A stretch of 64,000 nt of DNA from contig CM038221.1 of NCBI GenBank assembly GCA_021442155.1, positions 27,557,906 through 27,621,905 of the forward strand. The letters run 5' to 3'. A program made the translations under genes and the position numbers. Shown one piece after another: positions 13,801 to 28,800 of this stretch (the stretch's first letter is position 1; each line of letters opens with the position of its first letter). Below the pieces are notes generated by a model. It did not search any database. It was given only the letters and a program-made list of their open reading frames with translations, and was not told the DNA's origin. This DNA is from Cymbidium sinense. Taxonomy: Eukaryota > Streptophyta > Magnoliopsida > Asparagales > Orchidaceae.

Positions 13801-16800
13801 GACTAAAAAGATAAAGGCGGGCTCGAACCATACTACGCATACTGGCAGGTTGGGCACTACGACACCAAAAATGCGAGTCGAGGATCTTAAGATCCCTGTC
13901 GTCATCTCGTCGAACTTTTCTTTATCTGGCGATTCTGTGGTATAGCCTTCTTCACAATTTTCACGACGTTTGTCATTCTTTGCTTTACACGTGTATTAAA
14001 ACATTTATATGCCGAAATCAATCGAACTAGGCGATTACGTTGTAAATCATTAATCATCGGTCAATCACATTTGTATTTACATTCAATATCATACATTGAT
14101 ATATATGTCATTCATACAATTTATCTCTGAAGCGGTAGAAACGGCATAGGAATTTACATTAGATTATGTCTACCGCCGATTAATTCAGGTCGGGTCGTGA
14201 TGTTCCTCGATTCCACCTATAAAAATAACTCTTAAAGCTACATAAACTGACTTCGTAAATGAAACGTAACACCAATCTTACGCGAAATAGATCTCTCCTC
14301 ATAAGCTTTGGAAAGCACTCCAAAGTAATCTCGAAGAAATCTCCTAACGTCACTATTAATTACCGCTTGATCAATAAACTAAAATTAACAAAGTCAATCC
14401 AAATCCTCAATAATTCTACCACTCACTAGCAAAAGCGGTTGAACTCCTCAATCACGCATTTCAGCGAGGAAGGCTGGCGAAAGAAAAGGGATAGGGAAGA
14501 AATTAGAACTTACAAAATTCCCCTAAGTTTCCCGTCGGCCGAGAATTCCTGGCGATCGGTTCGAATTTCCCCAAACCGGCGGCTTACGGACGGTTCCAGA
14601 CTCTGAGTCTGGCCGGTCCCAGCGAGTAAGCAGCGGTTCTGTCAGCCGAGCGTCTGAAAGCAACCGGTTCTACTTCACCGGGGAAGCGTCCGTCTCAGAT
14701 CTTCGAGGAAGGAAGGCCGCCTCGCCAGTTCGCCGGAACCTCAGTCAAAGTCGGCAGTGCAAGCAGCCGTCCGTAACGAGGAAGGGAAGAGGAAGAAGGG
14801 GAGAAGGGTCAGCGGAGGAAGAAGGAATAGGGAGAGATCTTAATCCGTGCATCGGAGTGTAATCCATCTGAAAGCAGTTAATTAGCTAAAATAAATTAAT
14901 TAGGAAATAATTTGGATATTACATGTCGCTCACCTGGACTTTTATTTATTGCTACTATCTCACACCTATCCCTCTATCTAGTGGCATTCCTCCACAAGCC
15001 CTATCTCATGCCCTCATCATCACTCGCTCTCTTTTGTTATTCTCATTGCAAATGACCACACCTATCTAACTCCTCACAATGCCTAGCAGCTTATACCTAT
15101 CTAGCTCCTGCAGCACCCAACAACTTGTAACCATCTATCATAATCTCCACTAACCTCTCACGCCCTCATTCTCTACTGGACCTATCATGACCTGCTCTCC
15201 CTCTCCTTATCTGCCAAACCACCCACCCCAAGCTGCCTTAAACCTATTGCACCTAGCCCAATAACCCTCACCTGAAGTCAACTTCAATGTTGGTAGCACA
15301 ACCACAACTACCCTCTTCCATCTCTCCTCTCTCAAACAAATCAGTGATATTCTAATCTCAACCTCCAACTAGATCTCAAAAAGTCTCTTATAGAATTTGA
15401 ATGCAAAGAGTTTGGTCAAAATCCTTTAAATAGAGAGGGTGACTCAAGCTGTGTTACGGTAACACAATTTAAGAGAATGGATATTTCATGTGTGTTTTCC
15501 ACATATTGACGCTCTAATCTCTTATTTATATATGGAGACCAAGGTTGGAGCAATATAGTTGGTAGCTCTTTTTTCTCAAAACAATCAGTGACATTCTAAT
15601 CTCAACCTCAACCTCAACCTTTGTTACGGAAACACAATTAAGTGAAGGGATATTTCATGTGTGTTTTCCCACACATAGACATTAATCCCCTATTTATATA
15701 TGGAGATCAAAGTTGGAGCGACATAGTTTGTAACTCTCTTCTCTCAAACTAATCGGTGATATTCTGATTTCAACCTTCATACACATCTTTCTTAGCGCAA
15801 TAGGTTTTAAAATTAAAGTTACTAATTTTCTTTCAACCTCCATACACATCTTTCTTGGCGCAATAGATTTTAATCCCCTATTTATATATGAATACCAAAA
15901 GTTGGAGCTACATATTTGGTAGCTCTCTTCTCTCAAACCAATCAGTGATATTCTGATTTCAACCTCCATACACATCTTTCTTAGCGCAATAAGTTTTAAA
16001 GATCATGGTTGCAGTGTCTCGTAACACCAACTTTGCACATGTTTAGTGGCAATGCAAACAGACTCAACATTCTCGTAGACCCTCCTGTGCCAACAGGAAA
16101 CTACTGAAATTTGGACTAAAAAGACTTACAATGAACAATCTAAAAGGACCTTTAATTAAGAATATGGCTAAATGAAGGAGTGAAGTGCAAATTAAGAATA
16201 AAAAATAAACATTTAAAATATTATGTTAAAAACATCGAACATAGATAAACCTACAATGAGCTTACGAAGAACTTGAAAACCCACTCATAAGTGATGAACA
16301 AACCTCTTCACACTCAAAATTATCAAAACACACAATGAACTAGACTTAAATTATTTAAAGAACTAAGCAACCCCTTTTTATTTACAATATGAGAAAGCGG
16401 CCCACCTGATTAAAATTTAACTCATATAAAGACAAATATGATTTTTTTTGAGAAAATAAGAAAATATAAACCGGAACTTAACTTGCAAACCTCATAATTG
16501 AATATGCAATCAAATAAATACAAGTGGACAGAATGTGAGTGTTATGTTTAAAATGTAAACACTTGCACACATCATTAGAAATAAAATATTCACACAAGAA
16601 GCAATGCCCGCATCATAAAAATTTAAATTTAAATATTACAGTTAGAAAATCATTAAAGTGGATCATACATTGTGCACTAAAATGCATGGAAGTGCATTGT
16701 ATAAATGCACCAAAATTTGCACAAGCACATCATATAGGTGCAAGTGCATTGAAATTCAAGCAAGAGCACTAAAAACAAAAACCACACATCTGCATCAACA

Positions 16801-19800
16801 TATATGCTGAACATTTAAGCCTAATGTATAAAAATGCTGCATGAACTGAAATAAGTTGAACTCAAAAAATTGCTTCGTCTCAAAAAATGTGCAAGTTCCT
16901 TAAATGTACTAAAATCTTTAAAAATTGAAAGCATCCACATGTGCTTTGAAGAATACTATGTAGATTAAAATAAGTTGAACTTTAAAATTGCTCTACTTCA
17001 AAAAGTGTGCAAGTACTTTAAAAGGTACTCAAATCTTTAAAATTAACAGTGTCTACATGTGATCCGGTCTATGTGCTAAAATGCTAAAAAAAACAAAATC
17101 TGAGAATGCTACACAAACAAAAAATAAATTGAACTCAAATTCAAATTGCCTCAAAATGTGCACATGTCTTCTAAAACCGCACACAAATCTTAAGTCAAAA
17201 ATAATTACATATGCTCTGAAAATTATGCTAAACACATAAATGTAATGTCCACAAAAATTTTGCAAAGTAGTATGAAATGAATATAGTACAAAAAGTGTGC
17301 AAGTTTCCTAAAATTATATTCAAATCTTTGAAATCACAACTACATGTGTTCCGACTATTGTACTAAACATATAAATTTAATATTTGAAAATGATACAAGA
17401 ACTAAAAAAAGACTAAACAAATTTAAATTTGAATGGCATATATATTAAAAGACTAGCAATTAGTTCAAAAAAAAAAAATGCCAAACGACACACATTCTTG
17501 AGCTAGTCACCTTGCCAACCATACGAGATTGTAATTCCTATGTATAAAGTTGAAACCTCCTCCCTATAAGGATGGGAGTTGACATTACACTTTTGACTTT
17601 TGGGAAGGTCCAAATAATTAAATATTAATTAAATTACATTTACTAAATAAACTTATTTCAGATTCTCAGACAAATCAAATCATCTTTATCTTTCATTTGC
17701 ATATGTCCTTCAATGGCCTTAACAAAGAAATTCTATATCAAAATATAAATTCTTCATTCAAGATAAAAAAAAAAAAAACAATCATAAACCTTAACCTGAC
17801 CCAATCTTTTTTCAAGATAAGTTTTAATATAGCATGACAAATTTTCAATGAGTACAATTCATATGCAAATTAAGGACCCAATTCTCTGCACACAAGCACA
17901 TATAATTGACAGGTCCTAAAATGATAAAATGAAACCATTCAAACACCTCGATGATAATCGTGTTAATGAGAAATTTCAACCGGAGGGAACTTTAAGTCTT
18001 AATGCAAATCATTCAGAACTTAAGCTCTAAAAAATTCAAGAAAATTAATAAGATAAAAATTTATTGTAAATAAAATTCATTACCAATAACTTAGAGAAAA
18101 AAATTCATCCAATCTCCACAACTTGTCATGGGAAATAAATTTAAGATTAATCTAAACTTATTGATAAAATCAATATTGTATCAAGTGTATGTCTATAGTA
18201 CTCTAAAAATATCTCGCGGTAGTAAAATTGTTGCATGTGACTTCTAACAGTGTGGATTTACCCTTCAATAGCAGCATAAAAAGAGCAAGCATGACAAAGG
18301 GCCTCTAACCAAGTGACTCTGGCCCTCAAAGGCGACAAAATAAATAGTCACAACCAAGGACCCTCTAATCAGGTGATTTTGTCACCTAAATAGCACAACT
18401 ATCACAATAATGGCTAAACCCCAACTGTTCTCCAATAGTTGAATCTCCTTAAGTTATAAATGAATCATAAAATACACTTGAAAAAGCATAGAGCCTTCTA
18501 TTAATTGTGGTTGACTTCGATGTATCCCTTTAGACAAACATTTATCTTAGGCCTACAAAATCACTTTGAACAAAGCAACTATTGACTACTAATAAAGATC
18601 TGACAGTCAGGTTAGCTCAATTTACCTATTCTAGCAAAATCAAATATGGATTATGCCAATATGGATAATGGTTAGGTGTACTTTGATTTATCCTCAAATT
18701 ATTGAAATTAGAATTCAATATGTATGGGCGTTAATTCAACTATCAAGTTTGTTGAACCAATGTAAATTTGTCACTTTTTCTACTAGAACTTGTTAAGATG
18801 ACTTGAGAGCTCGACACTTGAGCTAAATGAACTAGGGGCTATTTTAGCCTTTAGGCTTGTAGAAATAGCATGGAGATGATTTGATCCAACTTATTAAACC
18901 ATCATGCGAGAATGTCAACTCAACTATGAGAGCTTACTAAATTGACATAACTCAGCCCAAAGTTTATGAACTGGAGTGTCACTTCGATCTTTTGGCTTAT
19001 TGTAAAGAGAAGGGGACAATTCAGTTCTTAGATTTATTGAACTATTTATATGTTGTGTCAACTCGGCTACTTAAGTAACTCAGTCCTTAGGCTTATGAAC
19101 TGGAAGGTTGGTTTCCTAGGACTTATCGAACCATCAAATGTGTATGCCTATTCGGCTACTGGAATTTGTTGAACTGACATGATAGCTTACGCATTAAGCT
19201 TACAATGTTACTTCAACCCATAGCCTTATTGAAGTAGCAGAAGGTTAGCTCAATTATTGAACATAAAAAAAAAATTCACCCCAAGTAAAGAAAAATGTAG
19301 GTCTTATGCTAGAACAAGGAAATTATCTCCCCAGAAATTAGCAATCTCATTTGCATCACCATCAAAAGGAATCGATGTCTAAAACAGCACACAAGATTGA
19401 CCAAAAGCTCAAATTTTATTACTAAAGAAAAAAACATATTACAAACTTCAAGACCATATATTTATAATTTCCAAAGTCCAAACGTCAATTATCTAAGATG
19501 ATATATTGGCTCTAGAATGTCAATAAGACACAAAATAAATATCAAAACTTTTGGCAATCCATAACAGCAAACCCGCATAAAGATAAACTTGGTAAAGGAA
19601 TCAGCACAGGAGCTGCTTCATCATAGATACACGGATTTAAATCTTCAGGATGTGCATATAGCAATAGCAGCAAAAGCCACTGTTGAACAGTTGTTGCTGC
19701 TAAATCAATAGGATCAACACTACAATAGTAATTCGGTATAGGAATCAATGAGTATAGGCATATAAGGTTGAACTTCAGGTATAAGAATCCGTTATAGTAA

Positions 19801-22800
19801 TTGACTCTACAATAATGAAAACTACAATCATGCATCATTCTTTTCGTTCCCACATACATTTGTCACCCGTTTAACTTTTCATGCTTACTCTTTCAAATAC
19901 AAATTAGAAAAAATTCACCTCTCACTTTTCTCTCTCCTTTTCCATTGCCTTTCCTTCAAATCCTCAAAAACATAGGTATAACAAAAATAACTATGTCCAT
20001 AAAAACTTCCTTTAAAATAGCAAACAAAAAGGACAAAACAGTTATACTCAAAATAATATACAAAATAAAGAACGATAGATCTAATAAAAGGTCGTCCTCA
20101 ATCGTCAACTCACATTACCCTTGGAGGCGAAACAGACAGCTCAAATCCTTCACGCCTCATGTTTTCAATTAAAATACCTGTGGATTTACAACTACCGTAA
20201 GCACAAGAATATAAAATATATCACTAGGATAATGTGATGTACGAAGTACTTCAAGAAAAAAAATTAAATGGAAAGAATAACTGAAAAATATAACAAATCT
20301 TAAATAAACTGAAACGTGGGAAAACACGCAGAACATACCTAATTGTAGCTCCCCTCTCCCTTGAACTTCAAAAGATTCAGATGCACCCGGAATAACATTT
20401 ATAGCAAGATTTGTTTCAGCTTCAGCCAGCAGGCGGTCACCTATTTTTCCTCCAGTCAACTGAATTTAAAATTTATAGCAAAAATGATAAGGTTTGCCAG
20501 TACAAATGAAAGAAAACAATGATTTCTAAATGAAATCAAGAAAGACCATCGATGGAATTAGGTAACTACAGATGTAGGGAAATTGAATGTTGAATAAAGT
20601 CAAAAAGATTACACGTTCTAAAAATTGGATAACATTGTAATGAATAGTAACTATGAAGGATATTATTGAAAGAAAACTTGTGCTATGATTGATGAAAACA
20701 GTAGAACTATTTAAAGGCTATTTTTGGATGAGGAACAGTTTAACTGCCTGCAATAAAACAACTGAATTTTAGGTATTTTTGAATGAGGAATCGTTTAATT
20801 GCCATAAAAGGTTTAAATATAAAGAATAATCCATGAGTTGATCCAAACAAACCCAACTAGACCAGCTTAATCTAGTCCTAGAGGTTTGCAACACAAATGC
20901 AGTTCTTAAAAAGTTCATCAACTGAGTGCTCATGTTAGTTGTCCCGACCCTTGGTTACTCGAGTAATCCACAAGATCCTTTGCCAGTAATACAATTGAGC
21001 GTTTGTTAGGATTAAGTATGTTTTGAATATTTGGCCTAAGCCTTTTAACCTCATTTCTATAAATAAGGTCCCGTGATGTGTAATTAATATTATTGATTTA
21101 AGATAGATTAAAATATGATTATTTGTGAAGCCTATTGATTGTTCCTAAGATCCAATTTGTGTATATGGATTGCTCCAAATTATGTACACAAAGTTCTTTC
21201 TTTCTCCACTACATCGTCATTCCTCCAACAAAAAGACCATTTTTAGGTCTAAAGTGTTTTCTTTATATGCAGTACATGTCATTGGAGGTATTGAGAACTG
21301 GATGATGTTATTCCTGGCAAACCCAGTTTAGATGGAAGGCTCGATTAGAGAAAATGCAATGATGATAGTTTCAAGAAAATGCAAGGGGCTGGAACTCCAT
21401 AGTGGTAACTTCCCTGTCACCAAGCATAGGAACATTATGGATTTTGTCTTATCATTTAAGAGATATGATGCAAGTGCTAACTTGGAGATGATTGTAAGAT
21501 CTTTAATAGATCTTACAGCTAATCTATGTTGACTATATATGTTTGAATAATTGAGATTTTATTATGTTGCATTTGGACAAGAACCAGATCAACTTGCAAT
21601 AATATGATATGAGCCAACTAAATTCAGAAACCGTTGATTTTTTGCATTTGTCTCCATTAGTCGCTAAAAGAGTATCATATGCATATATAAGAACCAGACA
21701 AAGACTAACATCTGTTGGTTTGACCACCTTATGGTTGTGATCAATATGTTGTTATTTCCTCTTCAAATTATAATTCTCTCTCTAAATGTTCCCTTCTTCC
21801 TTGCAACTGAAGAAAACATGACTTCAAACCTACACAAGACTTAACTTCGATTGAATAGAAAAATAAAATTATTATCATTTTGTACTTCTCCAAATGCATA
21901 AGGTAATCTTCGCATAAAATGAATCCCTAATTAAGGATATAATTTAGGTTGTGCATAGGATGGAAATAATCTGGGAAAATATGTGAGACTGTTGTAATCA
22001 GTATTAGAGTTTGATTTCCTGCACATATGGTTTTAGTTTTCCTTTAAATATGTAATTCTATCCTATATATTGTATCTGCTTACGTCCTTACGAACTCAGG
22101 ACAAAAACTTATCTCCCACTATAGAGAGAGCAAACCAAGATGCTGTGAGGGTGTTAATCTTTTGTTTGTTGTGCAAACAAAAAAAGAGAACAAAGGAAAT
22201 CAAGTGATTTTAAAAGTACTTTTAACAATGCTAAATGTACGATTACTCTTAATCTTCTATAGGAGTCAAACACTATTGTTCATCGGTTTTACACCACAAG
22301 GAGCAGATTGGTTGTTGCTCTTCATGTCCATAAGAAGTGAAAAGATACAGGAGGGCTTGGTCCATTAGCATCCGATCAAAAAAAGTTAAAGTGGCCAAAA
22401 ATAAATGCTATTTATTGTTCCCTAAAAATCATGGCCAATAAAAATTAATATGAATATCAGGATTGCAGAGAACAATTGATACCAGCAGGCAACTACTTTC
22501 TCCTCCCACCATATGATATTTGACAAAGAAGTGCAAATTCTACTTGTACCATCTTTAAGCTTGATAGGATATTTTGATATTTTTACAGTCATAAATACAG
22601 CTAGATCTCATCAAAATGTGTAAATCTCATGTGTATCTTTAAACATATGGTTTATATGTTATGATCACTTTGATTACTTCTCTTTGTAACAACTCAAAAT
22701 TATTGTTATTATCAAAATAACTAATATCAAAACTTTAGGTGAAAAAAATCCTCAGATCCAAGTAATGAAGATGAGAAGATTGAAAATGTTGATAGCATAA

Positions 22801-25800
22801 ACTTCAACTATTAGAAGATGCAACTAGATGACTACTTCTATTAGAGAAAGCTTCATACACTTTTGACGAAACAAAACCACCCTCTATTCATCAAAGGTGG
22901 AAGTTTGATGGATAAACAAATGTTGGGAGATTTCCACCCATCTTTGCCCATTAACATCACCTTCAAAATTGTCAATGAAATGACCAAAAAAGGCTTGATG
23001 AAGATAATATCAAACATATATAAGAAACATTCCATCAACAAGGTACATTTTATGTTCTTTAATCTTAGGTGTCTAAAAGAGCCTTTATTGTTAAACAAAT
23101 TATCAAGTTCAACTCAACACAGTTAGTTGGGTTCCATGAAAATCAACTTTGATGATGAGATCCAAACCTTTAGTTTACTTTCCATAAAATAAAAGTTGGA
23201 ATTAAATAATACTGGTCAATGGCTCATATGGAATAACTGTAATGAAGCTCAAAGATGTTGAAAACCTTATTCTCAAAAACATCTGACAATGCAAGAAAGG
23301 TGAAACTATAGCCTCTATTCTAATTGTTGATCAAAACAAAAGCAATCGTCATGATAAAACTAGAATAAAGAAACACTATAATAGAAATAAATCATCAGAT
23401 TATCTTGTTGGTTATTGAACTATAAAGCTAGAATATGTAATAAAAGATAGTGACCCAAAGCAAATAAGAAGAAGAAACAGTGAATGTACCTAGAAGACAA
23501 TTTAGATATACTAATTATCGATATGGTCTGCAGTAGTTGCTTGAGTTTGGTTATGAGTTGACTTTGAGTGAATTACGACCGAGTTAATTGATAATTGGGG
23601 AAGGTTTATCGGGTGCTTTCTGAACGTTGGATTAGCGTCTTTGTTCTTGGCCGTTGGATCTAATCACTTGGATTGAGTTTCTCTTTAGTCTTGAACCGTC
23701 GAATTGATTGGTTTCTTATCTGCCCTTGGATTTGTGTTTTTGATCAAGCGGTTCTTGATTCCTATCGTCCGTTAGTGGATTACATGCGCTGCCTTCTGAG
23801 CGGCTTGATCCCTTGCCTAGTTTTGTGTTTCTTGGAATGAATCTGAGCCTTCAAATTGGGCTTATCACGGTCGCTTCTTGGCGGGGGATGAAAGGGAAGC
23901 TTGCTTTAACCCTTACTTTGTTTTGTTTCTTTTGACTGTTTGAGTCGTCGAATTACTCTAGAGAGGGAAGAGGGGGTGCGGCTGGGATCGGAGAAGAAAC
24001 CTAGGGTTCTCATGGATGGCGGTTCCTGAGGAAAACCAGAGAAGACTCGAGAAGGAAGGAGGAGATGAAAAACAGGAGAAGAAGAAGATAAGTTTCTTTC
24101 TTAACAGATTGATCCCTTTGTTTGCTTTTCTTACATCTATTTATAGTCTTTTCTTTCTTAGATCTATGTCTTATACCTTTGTAACTACTTTCATTCTGAT
24201 CTGTTGATTCTTGTTCCGTGGATTCGGAGATTGAGGTAAGTGTAGTCATTTTCTTTATCTTCTTGTTTTCTTGCTATCGAGCGTCTTCTTCGTTCACGAG
24301 TTATTTACATTATGGAATTTGCTTTGAGCTCACATATGGCTTCTGTTGGTTTAGTTTAAGCCCTTCTGGCCTTGCTTCTGTTGGTCTTTCTGTGATGTTT
24401 AATTTGAGATTATTATTGCTGTTATAGTTGATATCATCCAATCTGTTATTTGTTGTTGCTAGAATGCTACACTTGATAAGTTCTGGAAGTCCTTTGCTTT
24501 TTTATTATCTAACACATATTCTTAGTTTTAAATGCTATTTTAGCATTGATTGAGTTGTATTCTAATTTCCTTTTTGTCTATAGTTCTTCATTGTAAATCT
24601 TTGGATGTATGTTATAATTTGGCAATTAGAGGATTTTGAGTCATATCATTGCTCCACCCCCACATTGACCTTGCCTCAAGGTCATTATGATTTGCCCTTT
24701 TATGATTCTTGAATTCCTACCAGGATCATCACTGATACAATCTTTTCCCTGACTTTTCTGCGCTTGTCAGGTCTTCGTTCTACAAGGGTTTTCTGTTCTA
24801 CTGATGTAGTTGTAGGTTCCGGCCTGTTGTAATCTACCTTTCATATTACCCTTGTAATGTGGCGAATTGTTGTATTGTGGGAATTCTTTGTGGCCCTTTA
24901 TTTGAGATTGGTAAGCTTTGTCTGCACTTACTTATAACTCTGCTTTTCTTCTTTTGCACTATGCCCATGGTATTTTACTGATTTGGGCTATTTCAATTAT
25001 AATTCTAATTTTAGTGGTTAGAACTATTTAGAATGTTTATAATTATACAACCTCTATATCATGTCTTAGCACATTGAATGGATAGTTTAAGCTTGTTTAT
25101 ACTCTTCTTCTGCATCCTTTGTCTTTCACGGTTGAGTATCTTGTTGTAGTTGATACTCTTGGTCCTCATTCATCATGAAGAACAATTTGTCTTGACATAT
25201 ATCCCTATGATATTTTTTCCTCAATTGAAACATAATCATTTCTTTCTTCTTTCTTCCAATTGATAGGTGTCGACCTCGAATTCTTACAGTTTATTTTGAT
25301 TGTTGATGTGTTGATTGGTGTTTGTGGGAGTAGGCGTATGGGTTGTTCTTGTAATTGAGGGTTGTTTCTTCTTGGAGATTGGTGATCTTATGGTTTTTGT
25401 ATGAATGTCATCGCTATCTTCCATTAGTTTGGCAATTGAAATGCTTCTTCTGAAGGAATTAATGCTCTTACTTCTCTTGATATCATGTTTAAGCACGATT
25501 CAAAATAGCTTTGTAAAATTTAGGTGGAATCGAAATTTGATTAGCTAGTTCTTCAAAATCATCAGAAGTTCAACCATTGTTGTCTGTAATTTAGTTAATT
25601 CTCTCAAATCTCTACGTATGAGAGGGACCAAATCTCCTAACCTTCTTTAAATTGTGTCCATGAATCGATTATTTAAGTGCGTATATTGATACTTAAGTCT
25701 CATCCATGTAAACGAGGCAATTATGAATTCTTCGATAAACCAATATTGAAAGAAGCGTCCGCTTTGAGCGACTTTAGGATTGTCTCCATTAAACCTTGGC

Positions 25801-28800
25801 ATATCTACTTTACTTGGTCTAATGTTTTTAATGTTTGTGGTCTATTTGGAGGATAACATTCTATGAGATGATGTACATACACAGGATTGGATTTGTTCTT
25901 GTTCTTGAGAGTTTTTCTCCAATTTTTCTTATAGAAGATAATCTTCTTGAAACTTCATTTAATATCATAAATGGACATTTGCTCTCTGTTTTTTAGCCTT
26001 ATCACACATTCTTCTAGGGTTTTTGATATGTCTTGTTCCTTCTGCCATTTCTGTATGATGTAATCAACGATAGCACCAATGATATCAATTGATTAGGCTT
26101 GAGTTTGGTTGATGAGTTGGTTCGGAGTGGTCAGCATTTAATTGATAATTGGGGAAGGTTTATGGTGCTTTCAATCGTTGGATTAGCCTTTGTTCGCCAT
26201 TGGATCTCATCACTTGGATTGAGTTTCTCTTGAGCGAAGTCTTGACCGTCAATTGATTGGTTTCTTATCTGCCCTTGGATTTGTGTTTTTGATCAAGCGG
26301 TTCTTGATTCCTATCGTCCGTTAGTGGATTACACGCCCTTCGGCGGCTTGATCCCACACTTTGTGTTCCTTGGAATGAATCGAGCCTTCTTATCATTTCT
26401 TGGCGTGGGATGAAGCTTCTGAGGGAAGCTTGCTTTAACCCTTACTTTGTTTTGTTTCTTTCGACTGTTTGAGTCGTCGAATTACTCTAGAGAGGGAAGA
26501 GGGGGTGCGGCTGGGATCGGAGGAGAAACCTAGGGTTCTCCGATGGAAGAGCGGCGGTTTCCGGTGAGGAAAACCAGAGAAGACTCGAGAAGGAAGGAGG
26601 AGATGAAAAACAGGAGAAGAAGAAGATAAATTTCTTTCTTAACAGATTGATCCCTTTGTTTGCTTTTCTTACATCTATTTAGTCTTTTCTAGATCTATGT
26701 CTTATGCCTGTAACTACTTTCTTTAACTGTTAGGATTCTTGGTTCGTCATTGGAGATTGAGGTAAGTGTAGTGTTATTTTCTTATTAATCTTGTTTTCTT
26801 CTATCGAGCATCGTTCTCTTCTTTTGGCGATTCGTTATGGTATTTGCTTTGGTGGCTCACGGATATGGCTGTTGGTTTAGTTTAAGCCCCTTTACTTGTA
26901 TCTTTCGTGATGTTTAATTTGAGATTATTATTGTTGTTGGTTGATATCATCCAATCATTTATTTGTTGTTCTATAATCTATCTTGGATAAGTTAAAGTCC
27001 TTTACTTATTATCTACTTATTCTTAGTTTTCGGAACTTGTATTTTAGCATTCAATTGAGTTGTATTACGTAATTTCCTTTTTGTCTTATGGTTCTTACAT
27101 TGTAAATGCTAGATGTATGTTATAATTTGGCAATTAGAGGATTTTGAGTATCATTCGGTGTTTATAGTAAATGGAATCATGAGTATTAAACTCAAAAGTG
27201 TATTTCATTCTAATTTTCATGATAAAACAATGATAATTTATTCCACAAGCAACCATAAAAAGATAATTCTTGCTGGCAAGTCCTTAAGCATCGTGTAGTA
27301 TTGAAGATGTCATTCTTAATGGGACCACTTGAAAATTGCGTAAGCACAACTTGTTGATAAAGGAAGCAACACTACATTCAATACAAACAACTAGAAGATG
27401 CCTAAAGTAACAATGGTGTTTACCCAAGGAACGAAGAACCATACTCTCTATACCACCACAAGCACAAGAAAGGAAGGACTACAACAAATTCCAACATAGA
27501 TTAAAAGGCCAGGCATAAGAGATTAGGACATATAAGTGATGAAGAATTTTAAAATCTAAAAAATGATGAATCCAGCTTGAATGAAGATTGTATTCAGGGA
27601 AGATAAAATTGATTCAGCTTCTCAAAGACTAAAAGAGAGATCCAATTAAAAAATTAGAATTAGTTCACATGCATCCTTAAAAGATATGATGTACCACTTA
27701 CTTCCATAAATGATTGCACCAAGAAGACATTAGTTTATCACATAAAAATACGCCTAAAGTGGTTGCTACTTTTGTGAAATGAAAAAACTTAGATCAAAAG
27801 TGAAACAAGAGCCAAAATCAAATGCTTGATATCTGAAAATAGAGAATGATGGCATAGAGTTTGAAAACTACAATATTGATAATGAGACTCATATTGAGAA
27901 AATGAATCAAGAGGTCCACAACATAATTAAATTGGTGAACAATTGAATGGACTCTTAATAAAGGAGACAAGAGTAAGAAACTACATGAATGTCTACCAAA
28001 AACTTTCTAAGTTGATGAGTTAAACACAACAATATACCTTATAATCAAGGATCATCAATAGCTCTTAAATTTTTTATTCCTAAAAAGTTTGGCTAAGAGA
28101 GGAGGTATGTATTTTACATTTGAAAGTTTTTATTGTCTTTTGTATGCACATAAATCAGAATATCAGAGAAAACTTGATCCCAAATCTAAGAAATTCTATT
28201 TCATTAGATATGGCACTAATGATTCCAACTATAGAATCTGAGATATTAAAAACAAGTAATTATAACTGAAATTTTACTTTCAATGAACCTACATAGCATA
28301 AGCATAGGATAATACTTTCACTGTAAAGTAAGTTGAATTGGAAGAGCCCACTAATACTAAAAAGATACCACAAATTACTCAACATTAATATAATCCCATT
28401 GTACAATTGATATAAGTTAACACAAAAAATTCCAAAGCCTATTAACTATTATTCTCCTTCTCAATAACATTTGCTACTTGCTAACGCAGGTGAACTTGCT
28501 AACTATTCCAAAGCCTATTCACTGAAATTTTCTTTCAAATGTTTAAACTACCAATTCTACATAAATTATTGAGTATTGTTACAGAAGACTTGGACCTAAA
28601 ATAGAGGGATATAAAGATCGCTTGCCACTAAGGGCAATTTAGAGAAAAAAATATACATGATTTAGCTTAAAGCTTTATTTCTTCCAAGAAAATAATGTCT
28701 TGTCGGCAAGCTCAACAAAAGTATCTAATGTTTGAAGCAATCCCTCATCAATCGTATTTGAAATTTGATGTATGCATAGAGTTGACTTTCATATGCAATG

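Larger units (their letters stand above)
7321..14923 (-). mobile_element. Ty3/Gypsy chromovirus-like LTR retrotransposon, decayed full-length copy
   Basis: Two direct LTRs (13246-14923 and 7321-9220) flank a 4-kb internal region. Read on the minus strand, both LTRs begin TGTAATATCC. The 3' LTR is preceded by the polypurine tract AAGAGGGGAAAT. Internal remnants occur in Gypsy order: a gag CCHC-like knuckle around 12200-12320, RT N-terminal residues ([11 protein letters not shown]) at 11310-11594, RNase H and integrase remains to about 9300. All frames carry stops and frameshifts. The family is the same as the plus-strand array at 40778-54823, shown by shared LTR start, polypurine tract and internal sequence just after the 5' LTR. 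The host gene also runs on the minus strand, so this copy is in sense orientation in its intron. No clear target-site duplication was seen; the outer left end is degenerate. Confidence 0.88.
14924..20113. other. 18-kb intron, proximal part: tandem-repeat-rich non-coding sequence
   Basis: From the Gypsy element to exon d. 14924-15300 is CT-rich and non-coding. Three sets of degenerate tandem repeats follow and are listed separately. 17400-18700 and 19260-20113 show no recognisable coding or element structure; short T- and A-rich runs only. Confidence 0.6.
23519..27153 (-). mobile_element. Short non-autonomous Gypsy-type LTR element carrying gag only
   Basis: On the minus strand: 5' LTR 27153-26080, internal 26079-24649 (1,431 bp), 3' LTR 24648-23519. 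The LTRs end in TGATAT...ATATCA. After the 5' LTR a TTGGT(GC)TATCG sequence fits a primer-binding site; before the 3' LTR lies the purine tract GGGGGTGGAGCAA. The internal part holds gag remains but no protease, RT or integrase, as in large-derivative elements that depend on another element for mobilisation. It interrupts the Copia gag. Confidence 0.75.

Noticed and set aside
19542..19859. 105-residue minus-strand open frame just downstream of exon d
   Set aside because: No match to the TypA/BipA-like protein or any family I know, and no splice context. It lies within the intron.
24010..24249. Overlapping open frames on both strands near 24.0-24.4 kb
   Set aside because: They sit in the LTR of the gag-only element. 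The frame is broken in the other two LTR copies.
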